Part shown: positions 37,131 to 45,124 of the stretch, piece after piece
Layout of the letters: each line of letters opens with the position of its first letter
Position numbering within the stretch: the stretch's first letter is position 1
Origin: Cellulomonas gelida
GTDB taxonomy: Bacteria; Actinomycetota; Actinomycetes; Actinomycetales; Cellulomonadaceae
DNA length: 64,000 nucleotides
Direction: 5' to 3'
NCBI RefSeq assembly: GCF_006538725.1
Contig: NZ_BJLQ01000003.1
Coordinates: 1-64,000 of the forward strand
Translations under genes and position numbers: made by a program
Notes under the pieces: model-generated
Databases searched by the model: none
What the model was told of the DNA's origin: nothing
The model's input: the letters and a program-made list of their open reading frames with translations, nothing else

Positions 37131-37766
37131 TCAGGACTCCTTCGTGGCGGTGAGGGCGGTGTCGTCCTGCGGGACGGCGGTGTCGGTGGGCTTGAGCACG
37201 GGGTGCAGCGCGACGACGAGCCGGTGGTCGCGGCCACCGGTGGCGTCGGGGGAGTCGTAGCGGGCCATCAGGTCCGTCAGGGCGGTGCCGAGCTCGTCCG
37301 CGAACGCGGCGCGGTCGGCGGCGGACGCGAACCGCACCGTGCCGTCCACCGCGAACGTGGCCAGGCGCTGTCCCGCGGACTGCGCACCGGTCAGCAGCGT
37401 TCCCACCTCGTGCACGAGGCGCGCGCCGAGCGCGAGCATCCACTGAGCGGAGAGCTGGTCGCGGAGCCGCTCGGGGTCGGGGGCGACCGCGGGGAGGGCT
37501 CCGGGGGAGATGACGTAGGACGCGGCGCTGGCCTCCAGCACGCGCTCGGTCATGTTGCCCTTGCGGCGCTCGTCGACGAGCGTGGCGAGGCCGTGGGCCT
37601 CGAGTGTCCGCAGGTGGTAGTTGACCTGCTGCCGGGTCAGACCGAGCCCGGCCGCGAGCGTGGTCGCCGAGCCCGGAGTGGCGAGCGCGGCGAGCAGGCG
37701 TGCCCGGGTGGGGTCGAGTGCGACCTCCGCGACGGCGGGGTCGTCGATGACGGCGACGGAGAGCAT
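37131..37766 (-). CDS. ArsR family transcriptional regulator
   Basis: A 211-residue regulator with an N-terminal winged helix: 'VALDPTRARLLAALATPGSA', recognition helix in 'GLTRQQVNYHLRTLEAHGLA' and wing 'TLVDERRKGNMTERV'. No CxC metal-binding motif of classical ArsR is present, so it senses something else. The longer C-terminal part (about 85-211) is typical of ArsR proteins paired with SRPBCC genes. The promoter region (37781-37820) carries an inverted repeat. Confidence 0.9.
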   Translation of the reverse strand: MLSVAVIDDPAVAEVALDPTRARLLAALATPGSATTLAAGLGLTRQQVNYHLRTLEAHGLATLVDERRKGNMTERVLEASAASYVISPGALPAVAPDPERLRDQLSAQWMLALGARLVHEVGTLLTGAQSAGQRLATFAVDGTVRFASAADRAAFADELGTALTDLMARYDSPDATGGRDHRLVVALHPVLKPTDTAVPQDDTALTATKES

Positions 37767-37774
37767 GCGAGCAG

Positions 37775-37820
37775 CGTCGCACCGACAACTGTCACTGTCA
37801 AGAAAAGCAGTGTTGTCGGT
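37775..37820 (-). promoter_or_regulatory. Promoter and inverted repeat upstream of the ArsR-SRPBCC operon
   Basis: ACCGACAAC (37781-37789) and GTTGTCGGT (37812-37820) form a 9-bp inverted repeat with a 22-base centre. Read on the minus strand, the centre contains TTGACA, a perfect -35, followed by TGACAGTTGTC. The ArsR gene starts 15 bases beyond the repeat. The repeat could be the regulator's operator, or act as a terminator for the methyltransferase end. Confidence 0.5.
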
Positions 37821-38596
37821 CAGTCCTGCTCCCGCGTGGCGCGCCAGCACCTCGTGACGTACGGGAGCTCGGCGGACGAGCGGCCGACGAGGTCGGGATG
37901 CGTGCGCCACAGCGCGTCGACCTCGGCGAGCAGGCAGTCGCGGTCGGGAGGAGACATCGCGATCAGGTGGCTGCGGCTCGAGGCGAGCCGGCGCAGCTCG
38001 TCGGGCCGGATCGTGCGGCGCCAGCCGAACGTCGCGCGCTCCCACGGCCCCAGCCCGGGGCCCACCACGGGGTCCTCGGTGCGCGAGTAGTCGAGCGGGT
38101 CCCCGCGGTGCACGATCTCGAAGTACGCGTCGGCCCAGTCGAGCTCGCCTTCGAGCAGGACGTTCCACACCACGGCGAGCCGTCCGCCCGGGCGCAGGAC
38201 GCGCGTGACCTCGCGCGTCGCCGACAGCGGGTCGAACCAGTGCCACGCCTGGCCGACCGTCACGAGGTCCGCCGACGCGTCCGGCAGCCCGGTCGCCTCG
38301 GCCGTGCCCGCGACCGCGGTGACCTCGGGGAGCGCGGCGGTCAGGGCCGCGCGCATCGTGTCGTCGGGCTCGACCGCGGTGATCCTCAGGTCGCCCGTGG
38401 CCGCGAGGCCCGCGGTGAGCTTGCCCGTGCCCGCACCGAGGTCGACGACGTCGCGCGCGTGCTCGGGCACCAGCCAGGCCACCGCCTCGGCCGGGTACGT
38501 CGGGCGCGCCGAGGCGTAGGCGTCGACGCTGCGGCCGAAGGACGACGAGCGCGTCAGGTGCAGCTCGCTGCGCCAGTCCTTGCCCCGGTCGTCCAC
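37820..38596 (-). CDS. Class I SAM-dependent methyltransferase
   Basis: A 258-residue methyltransferase: 'DVVDLGAGTGKLTAGLAATG' (motif I), 'ITAVEPDDTMRAAL' (motif II), 'ADLVTVGQAWHWFDPLSATR' and 'VLRPGGRLAVVWNV'. The 'WHWFD' segment is typical of a group of small-molecule methyltransferases of unknown substrate. GTG 38596 lies five bases after the hisN stop, so it is in the same transcript as hisN. Confidence 0.9.
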   Translation of the reverse strand: MDDRGKDWRSELHLTRSSSFGRSVDAYASARPTYPAEAVAWLVPEHARDVVDLGAGTGKLTAGLAATGDLRITAVEPDDTMRAALTAALPEVTAVAGTAEATGLPDASADLVTVGQAWHWFDPLSATREVTRVLRPGGRLAVVWNVLLEGELDWADAYFEIVHRGDPLDYSRTEDPVVGPGLGPWERATFGWRRTIRPDELRRLASSRSHLIAMSPPDRDCLLAEVDALWRTHPDLVGRSSAELPYVTRCWRATREQD

Positions 38597-38601
38597 GCCG
38601 C

Positions 38602-39402
38602 TCAGTCGTCCGCCAGGTCGAGTCGCGCGACCACCTCGTCGTGCAGCAGGCCGTTCGTCGCCATCCCGGACCCGCCGAACGGCCCGGGCGCGCCGCCCAC
38701 CGACGTGAACCTGCCACCCGCCTCGGTGACGATCGGGACCAGGGCCGCCATGTCGTGCAGCGCGAGCTCGGGCTCCGCGGCGATGTCCACCGCCCCCTCG
38801 GCGACCAGCACGTACGACCAGAAGTCGCCGAACGCGCGCGTCCGCCAGACCGTGCGCATCAGGTCGAGCACGTGGGGGAGCCGCCCGCGCTCCTCCCAGC
38901 CGTCCAGGCTCGAGTACGAGAACGACGCGTCGGCGACCCGGTCGACCTTCGACACGTGCATCTGCGTGGCCTGCGACAGCGAGCGGCCGGTCCACGCGCC
39001 CGACCCCTGTGCGGCCCACCAGCGACGGCCCAGGGCGGGGGCGCTGACGAGCCCGACCACGACCTGGTCGCCGTCGAGCAGCGCGATGAGCGTGGCCCAC
39101 ACGGGCACGCCGCGCACGAAGTTCTTGGTCCCGTCGATCGGGTCGACCACCCAGCGCCGCGGACCGTGCCCCGTGTCGGGCATCTCCTCGCCGTGCACCG
39201 CGTCCCGCGGTCGCGTGCGGGACAGCTGCGAGCGGATCAGCGCCTCGGCCGCACGGTCCGCGTCCGAGACGGGCGTCAGGTCGGGCTTGGTCTCGATCTC
39301 GAGGTCCTGCGCCTTGAAACGCGACATGGTCAGCGAGTCGACCTGGTCGGCGATCACGTGGGCGAGGCGCAGGTCGTCGTCGTACCCGGTCCGCAGGCTC
39401 AT
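38602..39402 (-). CDS. hisN: Histidinol-phosphatase (inositol monophosphatase family)
   Basis: A 266-residue Mg-dependent phosphatase. Motifs: 'DLTPVSDADRAAEALIR', 'VHGEEMPDT', 'WVVDPIDGTKNFVRGVPVWA' and the C-terminal 'ELALHDMAALVPIVTEAGG' (W/H-D-xxA metal site). It fits the HisN type of histidinol-phosphatase that replaces HisB-N in actinobacteria; a general inositol phosphatase cannot be excluded from sequence alone. TACGGT (39409-39414, minus strand) lies six bases before the ATG (leaderless). Near rsgA and aroA. Confidence 0.85.
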   Translation of the reverse strand: MSLRTGYDDDLRLAHVIADQVDSLTMSRFKAQDLEIETKPDLTPVSDADRAAEALIRSQLSRTRPRDAVHGEEMPDTGHGPRRWVVDPIDGTKNFVRGVPVWATLIALLDGDQVVVGLVSAPALGRRWWAAQGSGAWTGRSLSQATQMHVSKVDRVADASFSYSSLDGWEERGRLPHVLDLMRTVWRTRAFGDFWSYVLVAEGAVDIAAEPELALHDMAALVPIVTEAGGRFTSVGGAPGPFGGSGMATNGLLHDEVVARLDLADD

Positions 39403-39436
39403 GCGCTCACCGTAGTGGGCGCGTCGCCGGCGCCGG

Positions 39437-40522
39437 TCACGACGCGGGCGCGGAGTCGGCGTCGGCGGTGCCCAGGCGGCTCGCGAGCAGGCGGCGGAAC
39501 GAGTCGACGCGCGCGGCCCGCGCGTCGCGCTCGGTGTCGTCCGCGCTCGCGGCGACCCATTCGTCGAGCCCGCAGTCGGGCGCGTCCGCGGCGTGCGTGC
39601 AGCCGCGCGGGCACGTGTCCGCCGCGACCTGCGCGAGCTCGCCGAACGCCTGCAGCAGGTGGTCCGGTTCGACGTGGGCCAGCCCGAACGACCGGACGCC
39701 GGGAGTGTCGATGACCCACGTCGGCCCCGCGTCGCCGTCGAGCGCGTCGACCCGCAGCGCGATCGCGGACGTCGAGGTGTGCCGGCCGCGTCCGGTGACG
39801 ACGTTGACGGCCCCCGTCGCGCGGCGTGCGTCAGGGACCAGCGCGTTGACGAGCGTGGACTTGCCCACCCCGGAGTGCCCGACGAGCACCGACGTGCGGC
39901 CGGCGAGCGCGGCGTGCAGCTCGTCGAGGCCGTGGATCGTGCGGTCGTCGCCCGAGCCCTCGGTGCGCGTCACGACCACGCGCACGCCGATCGGCGCGTA
40001 CATCTGCACGAGCTCCGCGGGGTCGGCGAGGTCCGCCTTGGTGAGCGCGAGCAGCGCGTCCATGCCCGCGTCGTACGCCGCGGCGACGCAGCGGTCGATC
40101 ATGCGCGTGCGCGGCTCGGGGTCGGCGAGCGCGGTGACGATCACGAGCTGGTCGGCGTTCGCGACGATCACGCGCTCGATCGGGTCGGTGTCGTCCGCGG
40201 TGCGGCGCAGCACGGTCCGGCGCTCGGCGATGCGCACGATCCGCGTCAGCGTCCCCTCGTCGCCCGACGTGTCGCCCACGAGGTCGACGAGGTCGCCCGG
40301 CACGACCCGTTCGCGGCCCAGCTCACGCGCCTTCATGGCGATCGCGCGGCGCTCGTGCGGGCCGTCCGGGTCGACGAGGACCGCGTACCGGCCGCGGTCG
40401 ACGCCCGTGACCATCGCCCGCTCGGCGTCCGCGTGGTCGGGGCGCTGCTTGGTCCGCGGCCGTGACCCCTTCCCGGGCCTGATCCGGACGTCGGACTCGT
40501 CGTACTGCCGCCGAGGACTCAC
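39437..40522 (-). CDS. rsgA: Ribosome small subunit-dependent GTPase A
   Basis: A 361-residue circularly permuted GTPase acting late in 30S assembly. Order: OB-fold (about 40-115), G4 'ALTKADL', then G1 '[12 protein letters not shown]', G3 '[12 protein letters not shown]', and the C-terminal zinc knuckle in '[14 protein letters not shown]' (Cys-x4-Cys-x-His-x6-Cys type). The basic N-terminus ('[17 protein letters not shown]') is typical of actinobacterial forms. Its GTG start overlaps the aroA stop by four bases. Confidence 0.95.
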   Translation of the reverse strand: MSPRRQYDESDVRIRPGKGSRPRTKQRPDHADAERAMVTGVDRGRYAVLVDPDGPHERRAIAMKARELGRERVVPGDLVDLVGDTSGDEGTLTRIVRIAERRTVLRRTADDTDPIERVIVANADQLVIVTALADPEPRTRMIDRCVAAAYDAGMDALLALTKADLADPAELVQMYAPIGVRVVVTRTEGSGDDRTIHGLDELHAALAGRTSVLVGHSGVGKSTLVNALVPDARRATGAVNVVTGRGRHTSTSAIALRVDALDGDAGPTWVIDTPGVRSFGLAHVEPDHLLQAFGELAQVAADTCPRGCTHAADAPDCGLDEWVAASADDTERDARAARVDSFRRLLASRLGTADADSAPAS

Positions 40523-41823
40523 CGCTGCGCGTCGCCCGCCAGCATGCCGTCCCACAGGCCGACGAAGTCGGGGATGGTCTTGGCGGTCGTCGCGACGTCC
40601 TCGACCACGACGCCCGGGACGCGCAGGCCGATCAGCGCGCCCGCGGTCGCCATGCGGTGGTCGGCGTACGTGCGCCACGTCCCGCCGGTGAGCGGCCGAG
40701 GCGTGATCACCAGGCCGTCGGCGGTCTGCTCCGCCTGACCGCCCAGGCGCGTGATCTCGTTCGCGAGAGCGGCGAGGCGGTCGGTCTCGTGGCCGCGCAG
40801 GTGCGCGATGCCGCGCAGCCGCGTGGGGGAGTCCGCGAGCACCGCGAGGGCGGCGATCGTCGGGGCGATCTCGCCCGCCGCGTGCAGGTCGAGGTCCACG
40901 CCGCGGATGGCGCCGGTCCCGGTCACCGCGAGCTCGTCGCCGACGAGCGCGGTGCGGGCGCCCATGCGCTCGAGGATGCCCGGCAGGAGCGCGCCGGGCT
41001 GCGTGGTGTCCGCCGGCCACCCCGGCACGCGGACGGTGCCGCCCGCGACGAGCGCGGCGCACAGGAACGGCGCGGCGTTCGACAGGTCGGGCTCGACGCG
41101 CACGTCGCGGCCCGCGACCCGGCCAGGCGCGACCTCCCAGATCGCCGGTCGCGAGTCGTCGACCTGCACCCCCGCGGCGCGCAGCGTCTCGACGGTCATC
41201 TCGATGTGCGGCAGCGAGGGGAGCGTCGGGCCGGTGTGCCGCACCACGAGGCCCTGCTCGAACCGGGCCGCCGCGAGCAGCAGCCCCGAGACGAACTGGC
41301 TCGAGCCGGACGCGTCGACGTCGACCCGGCCGCCGCGCACCGAGCCGTGGCCGTGCACGGTGAACGGCAGGTGCCCGGGCACGCCGTCCTCGTCGACCCG
41401 GACGCCGAGGGCCTGCAGCGCGCGGATGACCGGACCCATGGGGCGCACGAGCGCCTCCGTGTCGCCCGTGAAGTGCACCGGGCCGTCGGCGAGCGCCGCG
41501 ACGGCGGGCAGGAACCGCATCACGGTGCCGGCCAGGCCGCAGTCGATCGTCACGTGCCCACGCAGCGCACCGGGCTCGACCGTCACGTCCTGACCGAGCG
41601 CGACGCCGACGCCGAGCGTCTCGAGCGCGCCCGCCATGAGGCGCGTGTCGCGCGACAGCAGTGCCGAGCGCAACCGGCTCGGGGAGTCCGCGATCGCCGC
41701 GATCACGAGGTAGCGGTTGGTGAGCGACTTCGACCCCGGGACCTCCACGCGCGTGTCGAGCGGCGCGGTCGCGGTGGGTGCGGGCCACAGCGGGTGTGCG
41801 GTCGGGGGGAGAGTCGCGGTCAT
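40519..41823 (-). CDS. aroA: 3-phosphoshikimate 1-carboxyvinyltransferase (EPSP synthase)
   Basis: A 434-residue enzyme of the shikimate pathway joining PEP to shikimate-3-phosphate. Motifs: '[18 protein letters not shown]' (S3P site), '[18 protein letters not shown]' (the LxNAGTAxRxL motif with G-L-A-G-T here), '[15 protein letters not shown]', '[11 protein letters not shown]' and '[12 protein letters not shown]'. TAGCCT (41831-41836, minus strand) is seven bases before the ATG (leaderless). The divergent gene's start is only about 50 bp away, with its own TAGGCT. Co-translated with rsgA. Confidence 0.95.
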   Translation of the reverse strand: MTATLPPTAHPLWPAPTATAPLDTRVEVPGSKSLTNRYLVIAAIADSPSRLRSALLSRDTRLMAGALETLGVGVALGQDVTVEPGALRGHVTIDCGLAGTVMRFLPAVAALADGPVHFTGDTEALVRPMGPVIRALQALGVRVDEDGVPGHLPFTVHGHGSVRGGRVDVDASGSSQFVSGLLLAAARFEQGLVVRHTGPTLPSLPHIEMTVETLRAAGVQVDDSRPAIWEVAPGRVAGRDVRVEPDLSNAAPFLCAALVAGGTVRVPGWPADTTQPGALLPGILERMGARTALVGDELAVTGTGAIRGVDLDLHAAGEIAPTIAALAVLADSPTRLRGIAHLRGHETDRLAALANEITRLGGQAEQTADGLVITPRPLTGGTWRTYADHRMATAGALIGLRVPGVVVEDVATTAKTIPDFVGLWDGMLAGDAQR

Positions 41824-41873
41824 GTCGCCCAGGCTAGCGACGGCGGGTGCCCGCGACCGTCTAGGCTCACGCC

Positions 41874-42731
41874 GTGAACACGCAGAATCCGGACATCCTG
41901 CCCCTCGGCTCCCTGCCCCGACCCGCCTCGGACGACGACCTCGCGGCACGCCTGCGCACCGCGCTGCTGACGAACGGCGGCGTGGACGCCGCGTCCGCCG
42001 GCGCGCTCTCGGTCGCCGCGACCCAGGCCGGCGCCGACATCCCGTCGCTCGCCGTGGACCTCACCGGCGTGGAGCTCTCGCCGCGCGAGGCGCGTGCGGC
42101 GCGCACCGCCGCCGAGGGCTTCGAGGCCGCGCGGCGCGAGCGCGGCACCATCGGCTCGCTGACCGTCCAGGCGCACCCCGTGACGGTCGTCGGCGCCGGG
42201 GTCGACCTCCAGCTCGACGTCTCGGGCGTCTCGTTCGAGTGGGTCGAGGGCGCGGACGGGCGCCTCGGGCTCGCGGCGGTCGAGCCCGACGAGGCGCACC
42301 CCGTGACGGGCTCGGCCCGTGTCGCCGTGCCCGTGCAGGCGATCGAGGCGGCCGCCGAGCGCGTCGCGGCCCAGCTCGCGGCCGCGAACGGGCTCAAGCT
42401 GTCGCGGCTCGACCTGCGGCTGTCGCCCGCGGGCGCCAACGGCGTCGCGGTGGTCGTCGACGCGCAGGTCAAGAAGTCGCTGCTGTCGGCCACGGTCGAG
42501 GCGGGCATGACGGCGACGGTCGACGACGCGCTGGGCGTGACCCTCACCGACGTCAAGGTGTCGAGCCGCAACCCGGTGGTCGCCGCCCTCCTGGTGGCCG
42601 CGCGCAGCCGGGTCGAGCGGTACGACGGCCGCCGCATCGACCTGGTCTCGGCCCTGCCCGCCGGGATCCGGCTCGCCGACGTGCGGGTCACGGTCGGCGA
42701 CGAGGTGGTGCTGACCGCCCGCGCGCAGTGA
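41874..42731 (+). CDS. DUF2993-like protein, function unknown
   Basis: A 285-residue soluble protein of alternating beta-strands. Segments '[20 protein letters not shown]', '[20 protein letters not shown]' and the C-terminal '[20 protein letters not shown]' resemble the LmeA/DUF2993 lipid-binding fold, whose members end in a similar LP-G-V-x-L-x-x-V-x-V motif. No signal peptide is present, which is unusual for that family. TAGGCT (41862-41867) lies six bases before the GTG (leaderless). Divergent from aroA; ends at a strong terminator. Confidence 0.6.
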   Translation: MNTQNPDILPLGSLPRPASDDDLAARLRTALLTNGGVDAASAGALSVAATQAGADIPSLAVDLTGVELSPREARAARTAAEGFEAARRERGTIGSLTVQAHPVTVVGAGVDLQLDVSGVSFEWVEGADGRLGLAAVEPDEAHPVTGSARVAVPVQAIEAAAERVAAQLAAANGLKLSRLDLRLSPAGANGVAVVVDAQVKKSLLSATVEAGMTATVDDALGVTLTDVKVSSRNPVVAALLVAARSRVERYDGRRIDLVSALPAGIRLADVRVTVGDEVVLTARAQ

Positions 42732-42745
42732 GGACCCGGTGAGAC

Positions 42746-42777
42746 GAGCCGCCCTCGCCGGGAGGTGAGGGCGGCTC
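42746..42777. terminator. Bidirectional terminator
   Basis: GAGCCGCCCTC (42746-42756) pairs perfectly with GAGGGCGGCTC (42767-42777) around a 10-base loop, between two convergent genes. Confidence 0.8.
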
Positions 42778-42796
42778 ACCGGAGCCCTCCGGCGGC

Positions 42797-43282
42797 TCAG
42801 TCGTCGGAGGCGTGCGCCGCGGTGCGGCGCTCGTGCGCGTCGGCGAGCCGCCACCGCAGGCCGGGCCGTCCCTCGTGGTCGACGCCGACGAGGACCGCGC
42901 CCGCGGTGAACGCGAGCGCCCGGACGAGCCGCTCGCGGCGCTCCGCCTTCTCGACGGGGTCGACCGGGCGCGGCCCACGTGCCGGCAGGTTGACCAGCAC
43001 CAGGGGTGCCGTGAGCCCCGCCAGGGCCAGCGCGGCCGTGCGCGGGGCGCGCCCGACCGCGAGCATCGTCGCCGCGAGCACCATCGCCGCGCCGTGCGCC
43101 CGCACGGCGCCGGTCAGCTGCGTGTCCGTCAGCGCGATGCGTGCGTTCGGCGCTGCGCCCTCGACGCGGTCGAGAACGGCGCGTGCGGCGACCACGTGCG
43201 ACCCGGGGTGACGCAGCGCGTCGAGGCCTTCCGAGGCGAACCACGTGGCGAACACAGGACGGGCGAGGCGACGCAGCAGCAC
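42797..43282 (-). CDS. DoxX family membrane protein
   Basis: A 161-residue protein with about four hydrophobic segments. '[20 protein letters not shown]' is the DoxX N-terminal signature (R-P-x-x-A-x-x-x-x-x-G). The C-terminal 40 residues are charged. GTG 43282 is chosen for the family N-terminus and the GAAGGGAT site upstream. DoxX proteins of actinobacteria are linked to thiol and oxidative stress, which fits the adjacent sigR-rsrA locus, but the link here is only by position. Confidence 0.82.
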   Translation of the reverse strand: MLLRRLARPVFATWFASEGLDALRHPGSHVVAARAVLDRVEGAAPNARIALTDTQLTGAVRAHGAAMVLAATMLAVGRAPRTAALALAGLTAPLVLVNLPARGPRPVDPVEKAERRERLVRALAFTAGAVLVGVDHEGRPGLRWRLADAHERRTAAHASDD

Positions 43283-43355
43283 GGCGATCCCTTCGGACGA
43301 GGACGGCCCAGCCGGACGCGGACCGTCGACGGACGAGAGCCACGCTACTGCGCGC

Positions 43356-43382
43356 GGGAATCGGACGCCGTTCGTGCGCGTT
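43356..43382 (+). promoter_or_regulatory. SigR-type promoter upstream of sigR
   Basis: GGGAAT (43356-43361) and GTT (43380-43382) are spaced by exactly 18 bases. This is the consensus GGGAAT-N18-GTT of SigR/SigH promoters in Streptomyces and mycobacteria. It lies 11 bases before an in-frame upstream ATG (43393) of sigR and 214 bases before the ATG of the standard form. Confidence 0.8.
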
Positions 43383-43596
43383 GACGACCAGCATGACCCG
43401 CCTCGCCGAGCCGACCGCCGCGCCCGTAGCCGAGCCGACGGCCGCGCTCCCGGCCGCGCCGGCCCCGACGCGCGCCGCCGAGCCCGCGCACCGCTCCGCC
43501 TCGATGGGCAACCTGGCGTGCGTGGTCGTCGCGACCCTGGCCGCTGGTCGGTCGCCTGGCGGTGCAGGCGAGCCTGCGGGCATAGGCTCGGCACCG

Positions 43597-44307
43597 ATGA
43601 GCGACGAGACGATCGAGCCGACCGCGGCCACCGAGACGGTCGAGCCAGCGCCCGAGATCGAGCCGATGCCGCAGGGCGGCAAGCGCGCACCCGAGGCGGA
43701 GGACGAGTCCGCCCGAGCCGCGCGGTTCGAGGACGAGGCGCTGGTCTACCTCGACCAGCTCTACGGCGCTGCGCTGCGCATGACGCGCAACCCTGCGGAC
43801 GCCGAGGACCTGGTCCAGGAGACGTTCACGAAGGCGTTCGCGGCGTTCCACCAGTACAAGCCGGGGACCAACCTCAAGGCGTGGCTGTACCGGATCCTCA
43901 CGAACACGTACATCAACACGTACCGCAAGAAGCAGCGTGAGCCGCAGCAGTCCCACTCGGAGGAGATCGAGGACTGGCAGCTGGCCCGCGCGGCGTCGCA
44001 CACGTCCGCCGGGCTGCGCTCGGCCGAGGCCGAGGCGCTCGACCACCTGCCGGACTCGGACGTGAAGGACGCGCTGCAGCGCATCCCGGAGGAGTTCCGC
44101 ATCGCGGTGTACCTCGCCGACGTCGAGGGCTTCGCGTACAAGGAGATCGCCGAGATCATGGGCACGCCGATCGGGACGGTGATGTCCCGCCTGCACCGTG
44201 GCCGCAGCCAGCTGCGCGAGCTGCTCGAGGACTACGCGCGCGAGCGCGGGCTGGTCCCCGCCGCGCACGGCACGGCGGCGCAGGGCTCGTCGGAGGAGGG
44301 CGAGTGA
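43597..44307 (+). CDS. sigR: ECF sigma factor SigR/SigH, redox-responsive
   Basis: A 236-residue group IV sigma factor. After an acidic N-terminus, sigma region 2 spans '[20 protein letters not shown]' to '[14 protein letters not shown]' (with '[20 protein letters not shown]'), and region 4 spans '[20 protein letters not shown]' to '[20 protein letters not shown]'. The motifs are those of SigR (Streptomyces) and SigH (mycobacteria), which direct the thiol-oxidative stress response. TAGGCT at 43583-43588, eight bases before ATG 43597, would drive the constitutive form. The frame is open upstream to ATG 43393, which would give a form with 68 extra residues from the SigR-type promoter. Co-translated with rsrA. 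Confidence 0.95.
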   Translation: MSDETIEPTAATETVEPAPEIEPMPQGGKRAPEAEDESARAARFEDEALVYLDQLYGAALRMTRNPADAEDLVQETFTKAFAAFHQYKPGTNLKAWLYRILTNTYINTYRKKQREPQQSHSEEIEDWQLARAASHTSAGLRSAEAEALDHLPDSDVKDALQRIPEEFRIAVYLADVEGFAYKEIAEIMGTPIGTVMSRLHRGRSQLRELLEDYARERGLVPAAHGTAAQGSSEEGE

Positions 44308-44717
44308 TGAACGAGGGTCAGGAGACGCTGCGCGAGGGCGTGTGGGAAGAGCCGGCCGGGACGGCGGGACGGTCGTCGTCGGGCTGCGACTGCGACGAGG
44401 CCGTCGCGGAGCTCTGGGCGTACCTCGACTCCGAGCTCGAGCCGATCGAGGCCGAGCGGGTCAAGGAGCACCTCGAGAGCTGTGACGGCTGCCTCGGCGA
44501 GCACGACGTCGAGCTCGTCGTGAAGAAGCTCGTCAAGCGGTGCTGGGAGCAGGACGAGGCCGCGCCTGCGGACCTGCGTGCCCGGATCCACGCGACGCTC
44601 ACGGGCGTGCGGGTCACCGAGACCCGAGTCACGCAGACCCGTGTCACGCAGACCGCCGTCACGCAGACCGGCGTCAGCGCGACCCGGATCACCGAGACCC
44701 GGATCGTCGAGAGCTGA
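44307..44717 (+). CDS. rsrA: Zinc-binding anti-sigma factor RsrA with repeated C-terminal tail
   Basis: A 136-residue ZAS-family anti-sigma factor that holds SigR when reduced and releases it on disulfide formation. His 55, Cys 59 and Cys 62 form the H-x3-C-x2-C motif in 'HLESCDGC', and Cys 29 (with Cys 27 nearby) stands 26 residues before the His, the same spacing as Cys 11 to His 37 in Streptomyces RsrA. The ATG overlaps the sigR stop (TGATG) and GGAGGAGGG precedes it. From residue 103 to the end there are seven units of the type (V/I)-T-x-T-R, a tail I do not know from other RsrA proteins. Confidence 0.93.
   Translation: MNEGQETLREGVWEEPAGTAGRSSSGCDCDEAVAELWAYLDSELEPIEAERVKEHLESCDGCLGEHDVELVVKKLVKRCWEQDEAAPADLRARIHATLTGVRVTETRVTQTRVTQTAVTQTGVSATRITETRIVES
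44613..44714 (+). repeat. 15-bp tandem repeat inside rsrA
   Basis: Seven units of 15 bp (the last is 12 bp), mostly GTCACGCAGACCCGT-like, encode VTETR, VTQTR, VTQTA, VTQTG, VSATR, ITETR and IVES. The reading frame is kept through all units and ends at the stop codon. Confidence 0.9.
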
Positions 44718-44746
44718 GACCCGGGTCGGCGACACCCCCTGGACGA

Positions 44747-44784
44747 CGAAGGCCCCGCTGCACCTGAGGTGCGCGGGGCCTTCG
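44747..44784. terminator. Terminator between rsrA and bL37
   Basis: CGAAGGCCCCGC (44747-44758) pairs with GCGGGGCCTTCG (44773-44784) and an inner GCACC pairs with GGTGC around a TGA loop; the stem is nearly perfect over 17 bp. It can serve both convergent genes. Confidence 0.85.
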
Positions 44785-44822
44785 TGCGGGTGCGTCGACG
44801 ACGCCCCGCTGAGCTCGGGGGC

Positions 44823-44897
44823 TCAGGCGTTGGGGCGCTTGCCGTGGTTCGACGCGCTCCCGGCGCGGGAGCGGCGCTTGCGGCCTCGCTTGCTCAT
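44823..44897 (-). CDS. Ribosomal protein bL37 (24 residues)
   Basis: The peptide MSKRGRKRRSRAGSASNHGK followed by RPNA matches, from memory, the actinobacterial large-subunit protein bL37 first seen in mycobacterial ribosome structures, which has the same length, the start M-(A/S)-K-R-G-R-K-(K/R)-R and the end N-H-G-K-R-P-N-A. The ATG is preceded by GAAGGGAAG. It is highly basic and would pack against 23S rRNA. It is too short for most gene finders. It lies convergent to rsrA with a shared terminator. Confidence 0.88.
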   Translation of the reverse strand: MSKRGRKRRSRAGSASNHGKRPNA

Positions 44898-45095
44898 GGG
44901 GCTTCCCTTCGTCGGCCTTGGTCACAGAGTTACGTGCCATCGTCCCACACCCGCGGCGGTGACCCGGACGGGGTCCGGCCGCGCCGGAAGCGAGCGTGCC
45001 GCCGGTCGTCCCGCCGTCCTGAGGTCGATCCGCTGCCCCGCTGCGAGTCGGTCGCACGTGCGCCGGGCGGAAAACCGTGATCCCGCACCGACCTG

Positions 45096-45124
45096 CTCAA
45101 GTCGGGTATGTCGGTGACCGATGA
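45096..45124 (+). promoter_or_regulatory. Candidate sigma-28 (FliA/WhiG-type) promoter for pilT
   Basis: CTCAAGT (45096-45102) and CCGATGA (45118-45124), with 15 bases between the hexamer-like ends, resemble the TCAAG/TAAA -35 and CCGATA -10 of motility sigma factors. The -10 overlaps the annotated ATG (45121), so a transcript from here would begin near the in-frame GTG at 45133. Confidence 0.45.

Noticed and set aside
44898-45120. c-di-GMP (GEMM) riboswitch upstream of pilT
   Set aside because: GEMM motifs were sought because of the pilus link, but the conserved helix and receptor sequences are not present; a sigma-28-like promoter explains the conserved-looking words better.
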